A stretch of DNA of 15,336 nt from DATAFF01 sp036265615 (GTDB lineage: Bacteria; Pseudomonadota; Alphaproteobacteria; Rhizobiales; Aestuariivirgaceae): contig DATAOT010000160.1 of assembly GCA_036265615.1 (NCBI GenBank), positions 1-15,336 of the forward strand, written 5' to 3'. This document shows positions 1 to 6,907 of this stretch, one piece after another. The translations under genes were made by a program, and so were the position numbers. The notes beneath the pieces are model-generated. The model was not told the DNA's origin, searched no databases, and was given only the letters and a program-made list of their open reading frames with translations. Every line of letters starts with the position of its first letter. The first letter of the stretch is position 1.

Positions 1-83
1 AGCCAGACGAGATAGACCAGGGGGACGACATAAAGCGTCAACATCACGGCAAGCGCGATATGCATCTTCGTCGTTACGTCCAC
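1..83 (-). CDS. N-terminus of an unidentified membrane protein (partial, leaves left edge)
   Basis: Reading leftward from 83, a GTG codon opens MDVTTKMHIALAVMLTL and continues through a strongly hydrophobic stretch to the window edge without a stop, so this is the start of a gene whose bulk lies outside. The GTG at 83-81 has an AGGA element seven bases upstream; an ATG at 65-63 is the alternative start, with only a weak ribosome site. The visible residues form one probable transmembrane helix or signal anchor. No family can be named from about 27 residues. The gene lies 54 bp downstream of brnA on the same strand, so it could be read through from that unit. Confidence 0.5.
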   Translation of the reverse strand, partial: MDVTTKMHIALAVMLTLYVVPLVYLVW

Positions 84-137
84 GTCAGGATCCTTTCTCG
101 CTTTTTCTGGAACTCGCTGTCCGCTTTGCCAGTGAGA

Positions 138-599
138 TCAGCCGGACCGCCTCGCAGTCTTGATTGCACCCGCTCCTTTGTGAGCCCCGCGCAACCTCTT
201 CGCGACTGCACTCACCTTAACCGGGCCTTTTCGCTTCGCCACGTCGGCTTTCGAATGCTTTGCGCTCAATGGATTGAAGGTGCCTTTGGACTTGACTGGA
301 TCCGATTCATGGAACGCAACGTCAATAAGAGCCTGCTCCATACGGGTCTGCCAACCCGGACCGGTTGACTTGAAATGGGCAACAATCATTGGGTGGAGTC
401 TCAGCGTCACCTGGACCTTGCGTTCCTCGAGTGACTTCGGAGGGCGACCACGCATTCTGGGCAAAGCGTCGAGCATCTTTTTTGGCAGTTCGCTCGCTGG
501 CCGCATGCGCTTGAAATCCTCCTCACTGAGTTCCGGGGCCTCGGGGTCGTCAACCGGGTCGGTCTGATAGGATTCGAGCGGACTTTTGCGTCTGGTCAT
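138..599 (-). CDS. brnA: BrnA-type antitoxin with a long basic C-terminal tail
   Basis: This is the antitoxin half of a type II toxin-antitoxin pair; in the studied BrnT/BrnA systems BrnA binds and neutralises BrnT and represses the shared promoter. The recognisable core lies at about residues 50-97: GRPPKS, then a beta-strand KVQVTLRL and HFKSTGPGWQTRMEQAL, the BrnA (DUF4415) ribbon-helix-helix signature. The N-terminal 45 residues are acidic and probably contact the toxin. At 153 residues it is longer than BrnA proteins as I know them (about 80-110): residues 98-153 form a Lys/Arg-rich extension without an obvious fold. Its ATG overlaps the brnT stop codon (TCAT, 596-599), which implies translational coupling. 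Family assignment is secure; the function of the tail is unknown. Confidence 0.88.
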   Translation of the reverse strand: MTRRKSPLESYQTDPVDDPEAPELSEEDFKRMRPASELPKKMLDALPRMRGRPPKSLEERKVQVTLRLHPMIVAHFKSTGPGWQTRMEQALIDVAFHESDPVKSKGTFNPLSAKHSKADVAKRKGPVKVSAVAKRLRGAHKGAGAIKTARRSG

Positions 600-856
600 T
601 GGCGGAAGAACCTCCTCAACTCCTTTCGTCGGAGCGCTCGCAAGCTGATCGCATGAATGCCGGACATTGTTTTTATGTCGGCGTAGACCAACAGATAGAA
701 ATTCCCATCAATTGTGCCGATCGCCCGCCACCGATCTGCATAGTCGGGGTCCGGCATCTGCTGATAGATATCGATGTCCTTCGCTCTGTCGAGCGAGATA
801 CGATGTTTGGCTTTGTTTTTGTGGTCCTTGACCGGATCGAATGTGACTACCGGCAT
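596..856 (-). CDS. brnT: BrnT-type ribonuclease toxin
   Basis: An 86-residue protein with the BrnT (DUF497) layout: FDPVKDHKNKAKHRISL near the N-terminus, a central RWRAIGTIDGNFYLLVYAD, and a C-terminal AISLRALRRKELRRFF helix. Characterised BrnT proteins have a RelE-like fold and act as ribosome-independent mRNA endonucleases in the cytoplasm. The toxin gene comes first and brnA follows with a 4-bp overlap, the usual order for this family. The segment before the last strand reads ADIKTMSGIHAIS, which differs from the more usual R-rich RIISAR, so activity should not be assumed. The ATG at 856 opens the family motif directly. Expression is probably controlled by the palindrome at 883-900. Confidence 0.88.
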   Translation of the reverse strand: MPVVTFDPVKDHKNKAKHRISLDRAKDIDIYQQMPDPDYADRWRAIGTIDGNFYLLVYADIKTMSGIHAISLRALRRKELRRFFRQ

Positions 857-882
857 CCGGAAACGGACCTTGTTTGAGCGTT

Positions 883-900
883 TTATTGTAGTTACAATAA
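883..900. promoter_or_regulatory. Perfect palindrome, likely BrnA operator at the brnTA promoter
   Basis: TTATTGTAGTTACAATAA is an 8-bp perfect inverted repeat with a 2-bp spacer, in an AT-rich island 27-44 bp upstream of the brnT start codon. On the brnT strand its right arm reads TACAAT, a fair -10 hexamer, and TTGACT lies further upstream at 917-912; the spacing of about 21 bp is too long for a standard promoter, so the exact promoter is uncertain. BrnA is known to autoregulate its operon, and a palindrome here fits binding by a ribbon-helix-helix dimer. Confidence 0.65.
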
Positions 901-949
901 TTAGCGGGAAAAGTCAACCGATTTCAAAGCCTCCTGTTCAAAAGTCCCT

Positions 950-979
950 CGGGGCGAGGCGGGTGTGGGCCTCGCCCCG
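950..979 (-). terminator. Hairpin terminator downstream of the MFS transporter gene
   Basis: GGGGCGAGGC at 951-960 pairs perfectly with GCCTCGCCCC at 969-978 across an 8-nt loop, and C950/G979 adds one more pair. It begins 28 bp past the stop codon of the transporter gene. On the minus strand the stem is followed by GAGGGACTTTTG, a short interrupted T run, so termination may be moderate. It separates the transporter transcript from the brnTA promoter. Confidence 0.6.
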
Positions 980-1006
980 GAATGCGATGCGGGTGAGCGG
1001 CAACGC

Positions 1007-2635
1007 TCAGCGCGTGATGTCCACGTCCTTCGTCTCCCTGAGGAACAGGGCTCCGACCACCACGGTCATGATGGAAACCAGAATCGGGTACCACAGGCCG
1101 TTATAGATATTCCCCGTGGCCGCGACGATTGCCGTGGCAAGCAACGGCAGCATGCCGCCGAACCAGCCGTTGCCGATGTGATAGGGCAGCGACATCGACG
1201 TATAGCGGATGCGGGTCGGGAAGAGCTCGACCAGGAAAGCGGCGATCGGGCCATAGACCATGGTGACGTAAATCATCATGATCACCAGGATGAGCTCGGC
1301 CATGATCCAGTTGATGCGCGCCGGATCGGCCGCTTTCGGGTAACCCGCCGCGGCCAGCGCTGCCGTCCACTTGTCCGTGTCCCAGCCATCGACCCGTGTC
1401 TGCCCGATCGATACCGATGGCGCCGTTCCGGCGGGCGCGTCCTCGGTGGTGAAGGAAAGCCCGGCCTTGGTCAGAAAGTCCTTGGCCTTGTCGCACTCGC
1501 TGAACTTGGACCACGGACCGACAAAGACATGGAGTTGGCAGGTGGCCGGGTCGACGCGCAGCACCACCGGGTTGGCCGCCTGGAACTCGGCCACAGCCGG
1601 GTTCACCGCCGTAGTCAGGCCATGGAACAGCGGGAAATAGGTGAGCGCCGCGATCAGGCAGCCCGCCAGAATGATCTTGAGCCGGCCGATCCGGTCCGAC
1701 AGCCAGCCGAAGAAGATGAAGAACGGGGTGCCGATCAGCAACGCGATCGCAATCATGGTGTAGGCTGTGAGGTAGTTCACCTTGAGCGTGATCGTGAGGA
1801 AGAACAGTGCGTAGAACTGTCCCGTGTACCACACCACGCCTTGGCCTGCCGTTGCCCCGAGCAGCGCCAGCAGCACATAGCGGTTGTTGGGATAGCGCAG
1901 GAAGCTGTCGGTCAGCGGCGATCGCGATCCGCGTCCTTCTTCCTTCATTCGCTGGAACACCGGCGATTCATTCAGCCTGACCCGGATGTAGATCGAAAAC
2001 ACGAGGAGGATCAGCGATACCAGGAACGGCAGCCGCCATCCCCATGAGGTGAAACTTGCCGCGTCCATGTTGGCCCGGCTGAGCCCGATCACGGCAAGCG
2101 ACAGGAAGAAGCCGAGCGTGGCGGTGGTCTGGATCCAGCTCGTGGCGTAGCCGCGATGGTCTGCTCCCGCATGCTCCGCCACATAGGTCGCGGCACCCCC
2201 ATATTCGCCGCCCAGCGCCAGACCCTGCAGCAGGCGCAGCGAGACCAGCAGAATGGGGGCAAGCCAGCCGATCTGGGCATAGGTCGGGAGCAGTCCGACC
2301 GCAAAGGTGGAAAAGCCCATCACGACGATGGTGACGATGAAGGTGTATTTGCGACCGACCATGTCACCGACGCGCCCGAACACCAGGGCGCCGAACGGGC
2401 GCACCAGGAAGCCGGCCGCATAGGTGGCGAACGCCGAGAGCAGTCCAGCCGTGGCATTTTCCGTCGGGAAGAACAGTGCCGCAAAGAAGGGCGCCAAGGT
2501 TGCGTAGAGATAGAAGTCGTACCACTCGAACACCGTGCCGAGCGATGAGGCGAATACCACCTTGCGCTGCTCTTGCGCCGTGACCACCACCCCACGTCCG
2601 ACTCTCTCGACTTCATCGGCTGCAATGTCTGACAT
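1007..2635 (-). CDS. MFS transporter, metabolite:H+ symporter (MHS) type, with a large loop insert
   Basis: A 542-residue inner-membrane secondary transporter. FEWYDFYLY (37-45) in the first helix, the cytoplasmic motif GRVGDMVGRKY (88-97) and RLLQGLALGGEYGGA (134-148) are hallmarks of the MHS family (alpha-ketoglutarate, proline/betaine, shikimate and citrate carriers); the second-half motif GWLSDRIGRLK is at 310-320. About 12 helices are visible. Residues 341-441, between helices 9 and 10 and therefore on the periplasmic side, are a hydrophilic insert with two cysteines (C366, C381). The family is usually about 430-450 residues, and the insert accounts for the excess. The ATG at 2635 is preferred (GGAG ten bases upstream); an in-frame TTG at 2641 is the alternative. 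The neighbouring phzF gene does not identify the substrate; a carboxylate or betaine-like compound is only a family-level guess. Confidence 0.88.
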   Translation of the reverse strand: MSDIAADEVERVGRGVVVTAQEQRKVVFASSLGTVFEWYDFYLYATLAPFFAALFFPTENATAGLLSAFATYAAGFLVRPFGALVFGRVGDMVGRKYTFIVTIVVMGFSTFAVGLLPTYAQIGWLAPILLVSLRLLQGLALGGEYGGAATYVAEHAGADHRGYATSWIQTTATLGFFLSLAVIGLSRANMDAASFTSWGWRLPFLVSLILLVFSIYIRVRLNESPVFQRMKEEGRGSRSPLTDSFLRYPNNRYVLLALLGATAGQGVVWYTGQFYALFFLTITLKVNYLTAYTMIAIALLIGTPFFIFFGWLSDRIGRLKIILAGCLIAALTYFPLFHGLTTAVNPAVAEFQAANPVVLRVDPATCQLHVFVGPWSKFSECDKAKDFLTKAGLSFTTEDAPAGTAPSVSIGQTRVDGWDTDKWTAALAAAGYPKAADPARINWIMAELILVIMMIYVTMVYGPIAAFLVELFPTRIRYTSMSLPYHIGNGWFGGMLPLLATAIVAATGNIYNGLWYPILVSIMTVVVGALFLRETKDVDITR

Positions 2636-2765
2636 GGTCAAAGCTCTCCTGGGCTTATCATTTGTTGCTCAGGCGTTGACGTGCCCGAGAAGCCACAAGC
2701 ATATCATTGGCGACGGAACTGTCTCCTCCGAACTTCAGGCTATGACTTTGGTATCAACGGCAATT

Positions 2766-3677
2766 CTAACCGGATTGGAGCCGCATCAGCCCGGAGGTGA
2801 CGCGGACCGCCTGGCCCCCAACCCGCACGGCCGATTGTGCTCCGGAGCGGACATCGACCTCGACCGCAATGAAGCTCGGGCGGCCCATTTCGATGCCCTG
2901 CTCGAGCGCCAGGGACAGCGTCCCGTCTGCCGGCTTGTCGAAGGCCAGGACCTGCGCCGGGAATGCCACCGCCGCAAAGCCGGTGGCAGGATCCTCGGCA
3001 ATGCCCTCGTCTGGCGCAAAGAAGCGCACCCGCCAGGCGTTAGGCGCCTCGAGCGCCGTGTAGGCATAGACGCCGATGCTGCCCGTTGCCTTCCGCAGCG
3101 GCTGCCATGCCGCGTCCTCCACGGCGGCCCTCGCCAGCGCTGGGCTGTCCTTGACCGGAATGGCGAGGATGGACGCCGTCCCCTCGAGCACGCGCGGCCG
3201 ATGCCCGCGACAGCCGATCTGATCGCGCGCAAGTCCGACCGCCGCCGCGACGGCTGCCTCGGCAAGCCCGACATCCCTGCTGACCGCAAGCCGCGGCGCC
3301 GTCAGCTGCGCGCGTGCCGCACCGCCGATCCGCGTCACCGTCAACGGCACCGGCCCGGCCTTGGTCGCCAGCGTGAGCTTGGTCTCGAACGGGCAGGCAT
3401 CCTTATGCCGAAGCTCGGCCAGCAGCACCGCCGTGCCGATCACCGGATGACCCGCGAAGGGGAGCTCGTTCCGCGGCGTGAAGATCCTCACTGGGATCAT
3501 GTCCCCCAAGGGCTGCTGCTCGCTGCCGACGAACACCGTCTCGGAGAGATTGAATTCGCGCGCCACCTGCTGCATGCGCTGATCGTCGAGCCCGCCGGCC
3601 CCGAGCACCACCGCGAGCGGATTGCCGCCGAGCGGCTCGGCGGTGAAAACATCAAGAGTGTGGAATTCGAACTCCAT
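2766..3677 (-). CDS. PhzF-family isomerase/epimerase-like protein
   Basis: A 303-residue protein of the PhzF/YddE family, whose fold is related to diaminopimelate epimerase but uses an acid/base Glu and no cofactor. It begins with the family opening FHTLDVFTAEPLGGNPLAVV. The catalytic Glu is E46 in FNLSETVF; the substrate-site elements GHPVIGTA (76-83) and EDPATG (228-233) are present, with Phe234 where Ser is common. Length is normal. Only a few members have known substrates (for example dihydro-3-hydroxyanthranilate in phenazine synthesis), and no phenazine genes are here, so the reaction is open. The start at 3677 matches the family N-terminus; an upstream ATG at 3704 overlaps the previous stop codon as ATGA and would add nine residues. 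Probably cotranscribed with the gene ending at 3701. Confidence 0.88.
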   Translation of the reverse strand: MEFEFHTLDVFTAEPLGGNPLAVVLGAGGLDDQRMQQVAREFNLSETVFVGSEQQPLGDMIPVRIFTPRNELPFAGHPVIGTAVLLAELRHKDACPFETKLTLATKAGPVPLTVTRIGGAARAQLTAPRLAVSRDVGLAEAAVAAAVGLARDQIGCRGHRPRVLEGTASILAIPVKDSPALARAAVEDAAWQPLRKATGSIGVYAYTALEAPNAWRVRFFAPDEGIAEDPATGFAAVAFPAQVLAFDKPADGTLSLALEQGIEMGRPSFIAVEVDVRSGAQSAVRVGGQAVRVTSGLMRLQSG

Positions 3678-3700
3678 CGCTTGGCCTCGACCTCCGGAGC

Positions 3701-3988
3701 TCATTTCAGCCGACCGACTTCGCGGGCGAGCTCGGCGAAGCTTTGGATCGAATCCTCCGATTGTCCGAGATTGGCGAGCTTGAGGAAGCGGATCGGGAAG
3801 CACACGGCATCGCGGTTCGATGCGCTCATGTCCTCCGCCACATGCTCGTCCGCCATCAGTCCGGTCTCGACCTTGGCCAGGGCCTCGTCGATCTCCTGGA
3901 CGGAAAGCATGCCCTTGCGCACGAGCACATTGTTGACCGAGGCGATGGCCATCAGCAGGCCTTCGAGCTGGAGATTGGCGACATGCAT
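3701..3988 (-). CDS. Small protein of unknown function upstream of phzF-like gene
   Basis: A 95-residue, probably cytoplasmic and largely helical protein without membrane segment or signal peptide. Notable stretches are MLSVQEIDEALAKVE (27-41) and RDAVCFPIRFLKLAN (59-73). I recognise the general look of a conserved Hyphomicrobiales protein but no named domain. GGGAG lies eight bases before the ATG. Its stop codon lies 23 bp before the chosen phzF-like start (or overlaps the alternative start), so the two genes are almost certainly one operon. Function unknown. Confidence 0.7.
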   Translation of the reverse strand: MHVANLQLEGLLMAIASVNNVLVRKGMLSVQEIDEALAKVETGLMADEHVAEDMSASNRDAVCFPIRFLKLANLGQSEDSIQSFAELAREVGRLK

Positions 3989-4170
3989 GAGTTCGGCTCC
4001 CTAATGTCGGCACGACGCGTTCATCAATAGAGCAGTTCTTCCGCGACCACCACGAGCTTTGGGGGCAGGCAGTAGGGAAGAGCGCCGATCACTGGCTCGT
4101 GCCTATTGCCCACTGCCTCCCTTAGAGTCGTAAGCTGGAATTCAGTCGTCAACCGGATAGACAAGGCGCC

Positions 4171-4695
4171 ATGAGCAACGAATACCGAGACAGCGGCCCC
4201 GACCGAGCCAGCGGAAATCTTTCCAAATACATGGCCATCGTCATGGTCCTCCTGGCGATGGTCGGCGCGGCCGTGACTCTGGCCGATGCCACCTGGTCCC
4301 GCACCTATTGGCTGACGCTCGTGCCCATTTTTGGTCTGATGTGCATCATTGCCGCCTGGAACGACACGCGGGCTCTCGACCGCATGGTGGTCCGGCAGAT
4401 CCTGCATTGGCTGAGCGTCGGGTTGGCGATCATGCTCGACTTCAACTTTCTACGGGGCAGGGGAGAGCAGACGGCCGCTGCCACCGGCCTGAGCTCGCTG
4501 CTGATCCTGGCGCTCGGCTGCTTCCTTGCCGGCATCCATCTTGATTGGCTGTTCGCTGTCGTCGGCTTGCTGCTGTTCCTGATGCTTGTCATTTTCAGCA
4601 TTGCTCAGGAATATCTCGTGGTGGTGTTCCTCGCCGGTATCCTGATCATTGCTCTCCTGGTCGGAGCCCAATGGTTCGCCAATCGGATGCGGTAA
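4171..4695 (+). CDS. Six-helix membrane protein of unknown function
   Basis: A 174-residue integral membrane protein with a short polar N-terminus and hydrophobic segments at about 20-38, 46-63, 76-93, 106-122, 126-144 and 149-167. AAGG stands a few bases before the ATG. No catalytic motif is visible; the cytoplasmic loops are very short and basic (NDTRALDR, RGRGEQ), and the protein ends in NRMR. Not recognised as a named family. The gene is divergent from the phzF-like operon across about 180 bp, and its stop codon is only 4 bp from the stop of the convergent small gene at 4700. Confidence 0.75.
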   Translation: MSNEYRDSGPDRASGNLSKYMAIVMVLLAMVGAAVTLADATWSRTYWLTLVPIFGLMCIIAAWNDTRALDRMVVRQILHWLSVGLAIMLDFNFLRGRGEQTAAATGLSSLLILALGCFLAGIHLDWLFAVVGLLLFLMLVIFSIAQEYLVVVFLAGILIIALLVGAQWFANRMR

Positions 4696-4699
4696 GCGC

Positions 4700-4807
4700 T
4701 CAGTGATAGCCCCGGACGATCCAGATCAGCACGACCATGACCAGGAAAATGGCGAGCCCGATCCACCGCAGGCTCCATTTGGTTCGCTCCCGCACGCGCT
4801 CGCTCAC
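4700..4807 (-). CDS. 35-residue single-pass membrane microprotein
   Basis: A GTG-started frame encodes a short protein: a charged N-terminus (SERVRERTKW), a transmembrane helix rich in Ile, Leu and Val (about residues 16-31) and a short tail RGYH. The start overlaps the stop codon of the upstream 64-residue gene as GTGA (4804-4807), which favours coupled translation and supports the frame. An in-frame GTG five codons in (31-residue product) has better spacing from the GGAG of the overlap and is the alternative start. The basic N-terminus before the helix predicts a cytoplasmic N-terminus. Function unknown. Confidence 0.6.
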   Translation of the reverse strand: MSERVRERTKWSLRWIGLAIFLVMVVLIWIVRGYH

Positions 4808-4998
4808 TCCGCCGGGTGCTGATCCTCCAGGACGCGCAGCAGCCTGGCGAACCCGAGCGCATCCTCCTGCTCGGCATCATTGTAAAGGCTGCGCAGCTTG
4901 CCGCCGATAAGCCTGGTTGCTGAAAATGGCGGGTCCACTCTTTCCCCGAGCACTCTGTCAAGGGCTCCGGTGGCGCTGGCAGGTGTGACATTGGCCAT
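4804..4998 (-). CDS. 64-residue protein of unknown function
   Basis: A small soluble protein, acidic toward the C-terminus (NDAEQEDALGFARLL, then LEDQHPAE). GAGG lies seven bases upstream of the ATG. No domain is recognised. It sits between a DUF3617 gene upstream and a membrane microprotein downstream with a 4-bp overlap, so it belongs to a cluster of small genes. Convincing as a gene by ribosome site and overlap rather than by homology. Confidence 0.55.
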   Translation of the reverse strand: MANVTPASATGALDRVLGERVDPPFSATRLIGGKLRSLYNDAEQEDALGFARLLRVLEDQHPAE

Positions 4999-5065
4999 GG
5001 TGCAGCCTCATGCAGCCTTCGCCCTGAACGTAGCCCAACCGCTCGAGTTCCGCCACTAGAGCAAT

Positions 5066-5509
5066 CTAGCGGCTTGCGACCGCGCACGACCCGAGGCGCC
5101 GGCCCGACTGGACCTCGGTCATCGTCATGTTCTTGGCCCCCATCGTCATGAAGATGCGCCCGGTGAAGCCGTCGCCTGACAGCACATAGCTGGCATGCGC
5201 CTTCGCCGCTCCGCGACCCGGGCAGACGATGTCGTAGTCCAGCCTTCTGTCGTCGAGCTGCCACGCCTTGGCGATGCACCGCATGAAGGGCATGTTGGCG
5301 CTGAGGATGGGCAGCATCGGTCCCGGCGGTTCGGAACCGAGGGTTTCCGGTATGCAGGCGACGTCGATCCTCTCCACCGCCCAGCGCTCGACATGCGGCA
5401 GCTCCAGGCGGTGCCGGATGGCGTAGGCTCCCGCTTGCAGCGACGCCTCGCCGGCCTCGCCACTGCCCGCCAGCAGAATGAGATTCACAACAGCACCGAG
5501 CCGCCGCAT
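5066..5509 (-). CDS. DUF3617-type periplasmic protein
   Basis: A 147-residue exported protein. The first 21 residues look like a short signal peptide ending AGEA. The mature part has the DUF3617 pattern: a first strand GAYAIRHRLELP, then four cysteines (C52, C78, C96, C142) probably forming two disulfides, with DYDIVCPGRGAAKAHASYVL (91-110), GDGFTGRIFMTMG and the closing GRRLGSC. Function of the family is unknown. GGAGG is eight bases before the ATG, a strong ribosome site that fixes the start. It is 72 bp downstream of the 96-residue membrane protein gene and on the same strand. Confidence 0.72.
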   Translation of the reverse strand: MRRLGAVVNLILLAGSGEAGEASLQAGAYAIRHRLELPHVERWAVERIDVACIPETLGSEPPGPMLPILSANMPFMRCIAKAWQLDDRRLDYDIVCPGRGAAKAHASYVLSGDGFTGRIFMTMGAKNMTMTEVQSGRRLGSCAVASR

Positions 5510-5581
5510 CTGGTCATCCTCCTTGCTGGACCGATTCTTCGACCGAAGCAGCCGTGCCGCACTCCGGATCTTGCGCTCTCG

Positions 5582-5872
5582 TCACTCCTCTCGGTCAAAC
5601 AGCATGTTGATCCGTTCGATGATCCGGTGCTCGGCATGCGATACCGCCGCCGCTGCGCTCTTGTCGTCGACATAGCCCGCCGCTTCGGTCCACAGCAGCG
5701 AATGGTCGGCCGTTCCCAATATGGCGACCGATATGCCGTTGCGTCGGAGCGCCCTCTGCAGCTCGCTGCGCGGGGTCCTGACTGCCTTCAGCACGGCAGT
5801 GCGGATTGCCAGCGCCGCCACCAGGAAGATGAGCGCGAGAGCAAGGCCGAGGCAAAAGTAATTGGCAGTCAT
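5582..5872 (-). CDS. Small single-TM membrane protein of unknown function
   Basis: A 96-residue protein opening with a hydrophobic helix (about residues 5-23, CLGLALALIFLVAALAI) followed by a soluble, mostly helical domain ending in RIIERINMLFDREE. The ATG at 5872 has GGAG six bases upstream and is preferred to an in-frame TTG at 5884. It heads the minus-strand small-gene cluster and is divergent from the secreted-protein gene at 6012 across 139 bp. No family recognised. Confidence 0.65.
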   Translation of the reverse strand: MTANYFCLGLALALIFLVAALAIRTAVLKAVRTPRSELQRALRRNGISVAILGTADHSLLWTEAAGYVDDKSAAAAVSHAEHRIIERINMLFDREE

Positions 5873-6011
5873 GCGGCACTCCAAGCGCGGACTCTGTCGA
5901 AAGGTTCAAGACTGCTTGCCTGCTCTGCTGGCCAGAGATCAAGCTCGCACCGATCATAAACCGCTGCTATGTTGATAATGCTCAGGTTTGTTAAGATTGG
6001 AGACAGTTTTG

Positions 6012-6392
6012 ATGCAAGCATCGGCCCTTTTCGCCTCGACCGCCATGGTTTGCGGCCTCTGTTTCTTTGCCGTTTCTCCCGGCTTTGCCCAGACGGCCAC
6101 AGCCAATGCCAGCACCGGCGGTTCCTATGCCAAGGCATCGGTCAGCGTCAGCGGCGTCACCGGGACCGGTTTCACCAGTTCTGCCACGGCCTCGACCAGG
6201 TCCTCGACCGGCACTGCCGATGCGAAGGCGAGCTTCACCAGCGGCAACCCGACAGGGACTGCAACCGCAACTGCCACCGGCGACGGCAAGGCAAAGGCGC
6301 GCGCTCCCGGCGCCCGCGCCAGTGCTGGCTATGGCGGCAGCGGCTATGGCGGCAGCGGATTCAGCGGCGCTGCCCGCAACGGCCACAACTAG
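6012..6392 (+). CDS. Secreted low-complexity Ala/Gly/Ser/Thr-rich protein
   Basis: A 126-residue protein with a clear signal peptide (hydrophobic core 9-22, cleavage after GFAQ at about 27). The mature region is almost wholly small residues: Ser/Thr/Ala-rich alternation (for example GTATATATG), several Lys, then a Gly-Tyr repeat GYGGSGYGGSGFSG near the C-terminus. No cysteine in the mature part. GGAG lies nine bases before the ATG. The composition suggests a disordered or beta-rich surface or periplasmic protein; no enzyme domain. Its stop is only 8 bp before the acetyltransferase start, so they probably share a transcript. Confidence 0.72.
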   Translation: MQASALFASTAMVCGLCFFAVSPGFAQTATANASTGGSYAKASVSVSGVTGTGFTSSATASTRSSTGTADAKASFTSGNPTGTATATATGDGKAKARAPGARASAGYGGSGYGGSGFSGAARNGHN

Positions 6393-6400
6393 GCGCCGGC

Positions 6401-6907
6401 TTGATCGTCCGCGATGCAGCGGAGCCGGATTTTCCGGCTATTGCCGAAATATATGGCCATCACGTGCTGACGGGGCTTGCGAGCTTCGAGGAGACGGCGC
6501 CAAGTCCTGAGGAGCTGACGGAGCGCTGGCGCGCCGTCACCTCCCACGGTCTTCCCTATCTGGTTGCCGAAATCGACGGGCGCGTGGTCGGTTACGGCTA
6601 CGCCGCGCCCTACCGCAGCCGCAGCGCCTATCGCTTCACTGTCGAAGATTCCGTATACATCGCCGCCGACAGCGGCGGGCTCGGGCTCGGCAGCGCGCTG
6701 CTTGCGTCGCTGATCGAGCGCTGTCGGACCGGCCCCTGGCAACAGATGGTGGCAGTGATCGGCGACAGCGAAAACCATGCCTCGATCGGCCTCCATCGCA
6801 AATTCGGGTTCCGCCATGTCGGCACCCTGCAGCGCGTCGGCTTCAAGTTCGGCCGCTGGATCGACAGCGTGCTGATGCAGCGGGCACTACGAGGGGAGGG
6901 CGCATGA
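6401..6907 (+). CDS. GNAT-family N-acetyltransferase (phosphinothricin/methionine-sulfone type)
   Basis: A 168-residue cytoplasmic acetyltransferase of the Pat/MddA branch of the GNAT superfamily, which transfers acetyl from acetyl-CoA to an amine of phosphinothricin, methionine sulfoximine/sulfone or similar amino acids. Visible are IVRDAAEPDFPAIAEIYGHHV (split here over the first helix), TVEDSVYIAAD (80-90), the pyrophosphate-binding loop GGLGLGSALL (92-101) and SENHASIGLHRKFGF (123-137). No ATG fits the N-terminus; the TTG at 6401, seven bases after an AGG, gives the normal family length. The stop overlaps the betC start as ATGA. The real substrate is unknown; the pairing with a choline-sulfatase gene is noteworthy. 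Confidence 0.83.
   Translation: MIVRDAAEPDFPAIAEIYGHHVLTGLASFEETAPSPEELTERWRAVTSHGLPYLVAEIDGRVVGYGYAAPYRSRSAYRFTVEDSVYIAADSGGLGLGSALLASLIERCRTGPWQQMVAVIGDSENHASIGLHRKFGFRHVGTLQRVGFKFGRWIDSVLMQRALRGEGA

Noticed and set aside
965..2047. A 360-codon plus-strand open frame opposite the transporter gene
   Set aside because: Arg/His/Asp-rich translation without domain, antisense to a clear MHS transporter.
2535..4004. A 489-codon plus-strand open frame across the phzF-like operon
   Set aside because: Antisense to two supported genes; composition typical of a GC-driven shadow frame.
4696..4699. Terminator between the convergent genes at 4695 and 4700
   Set aside because: Only 4 bp separate the stops and no hairpin with a T tract is seen; the transcripts probably overlap.
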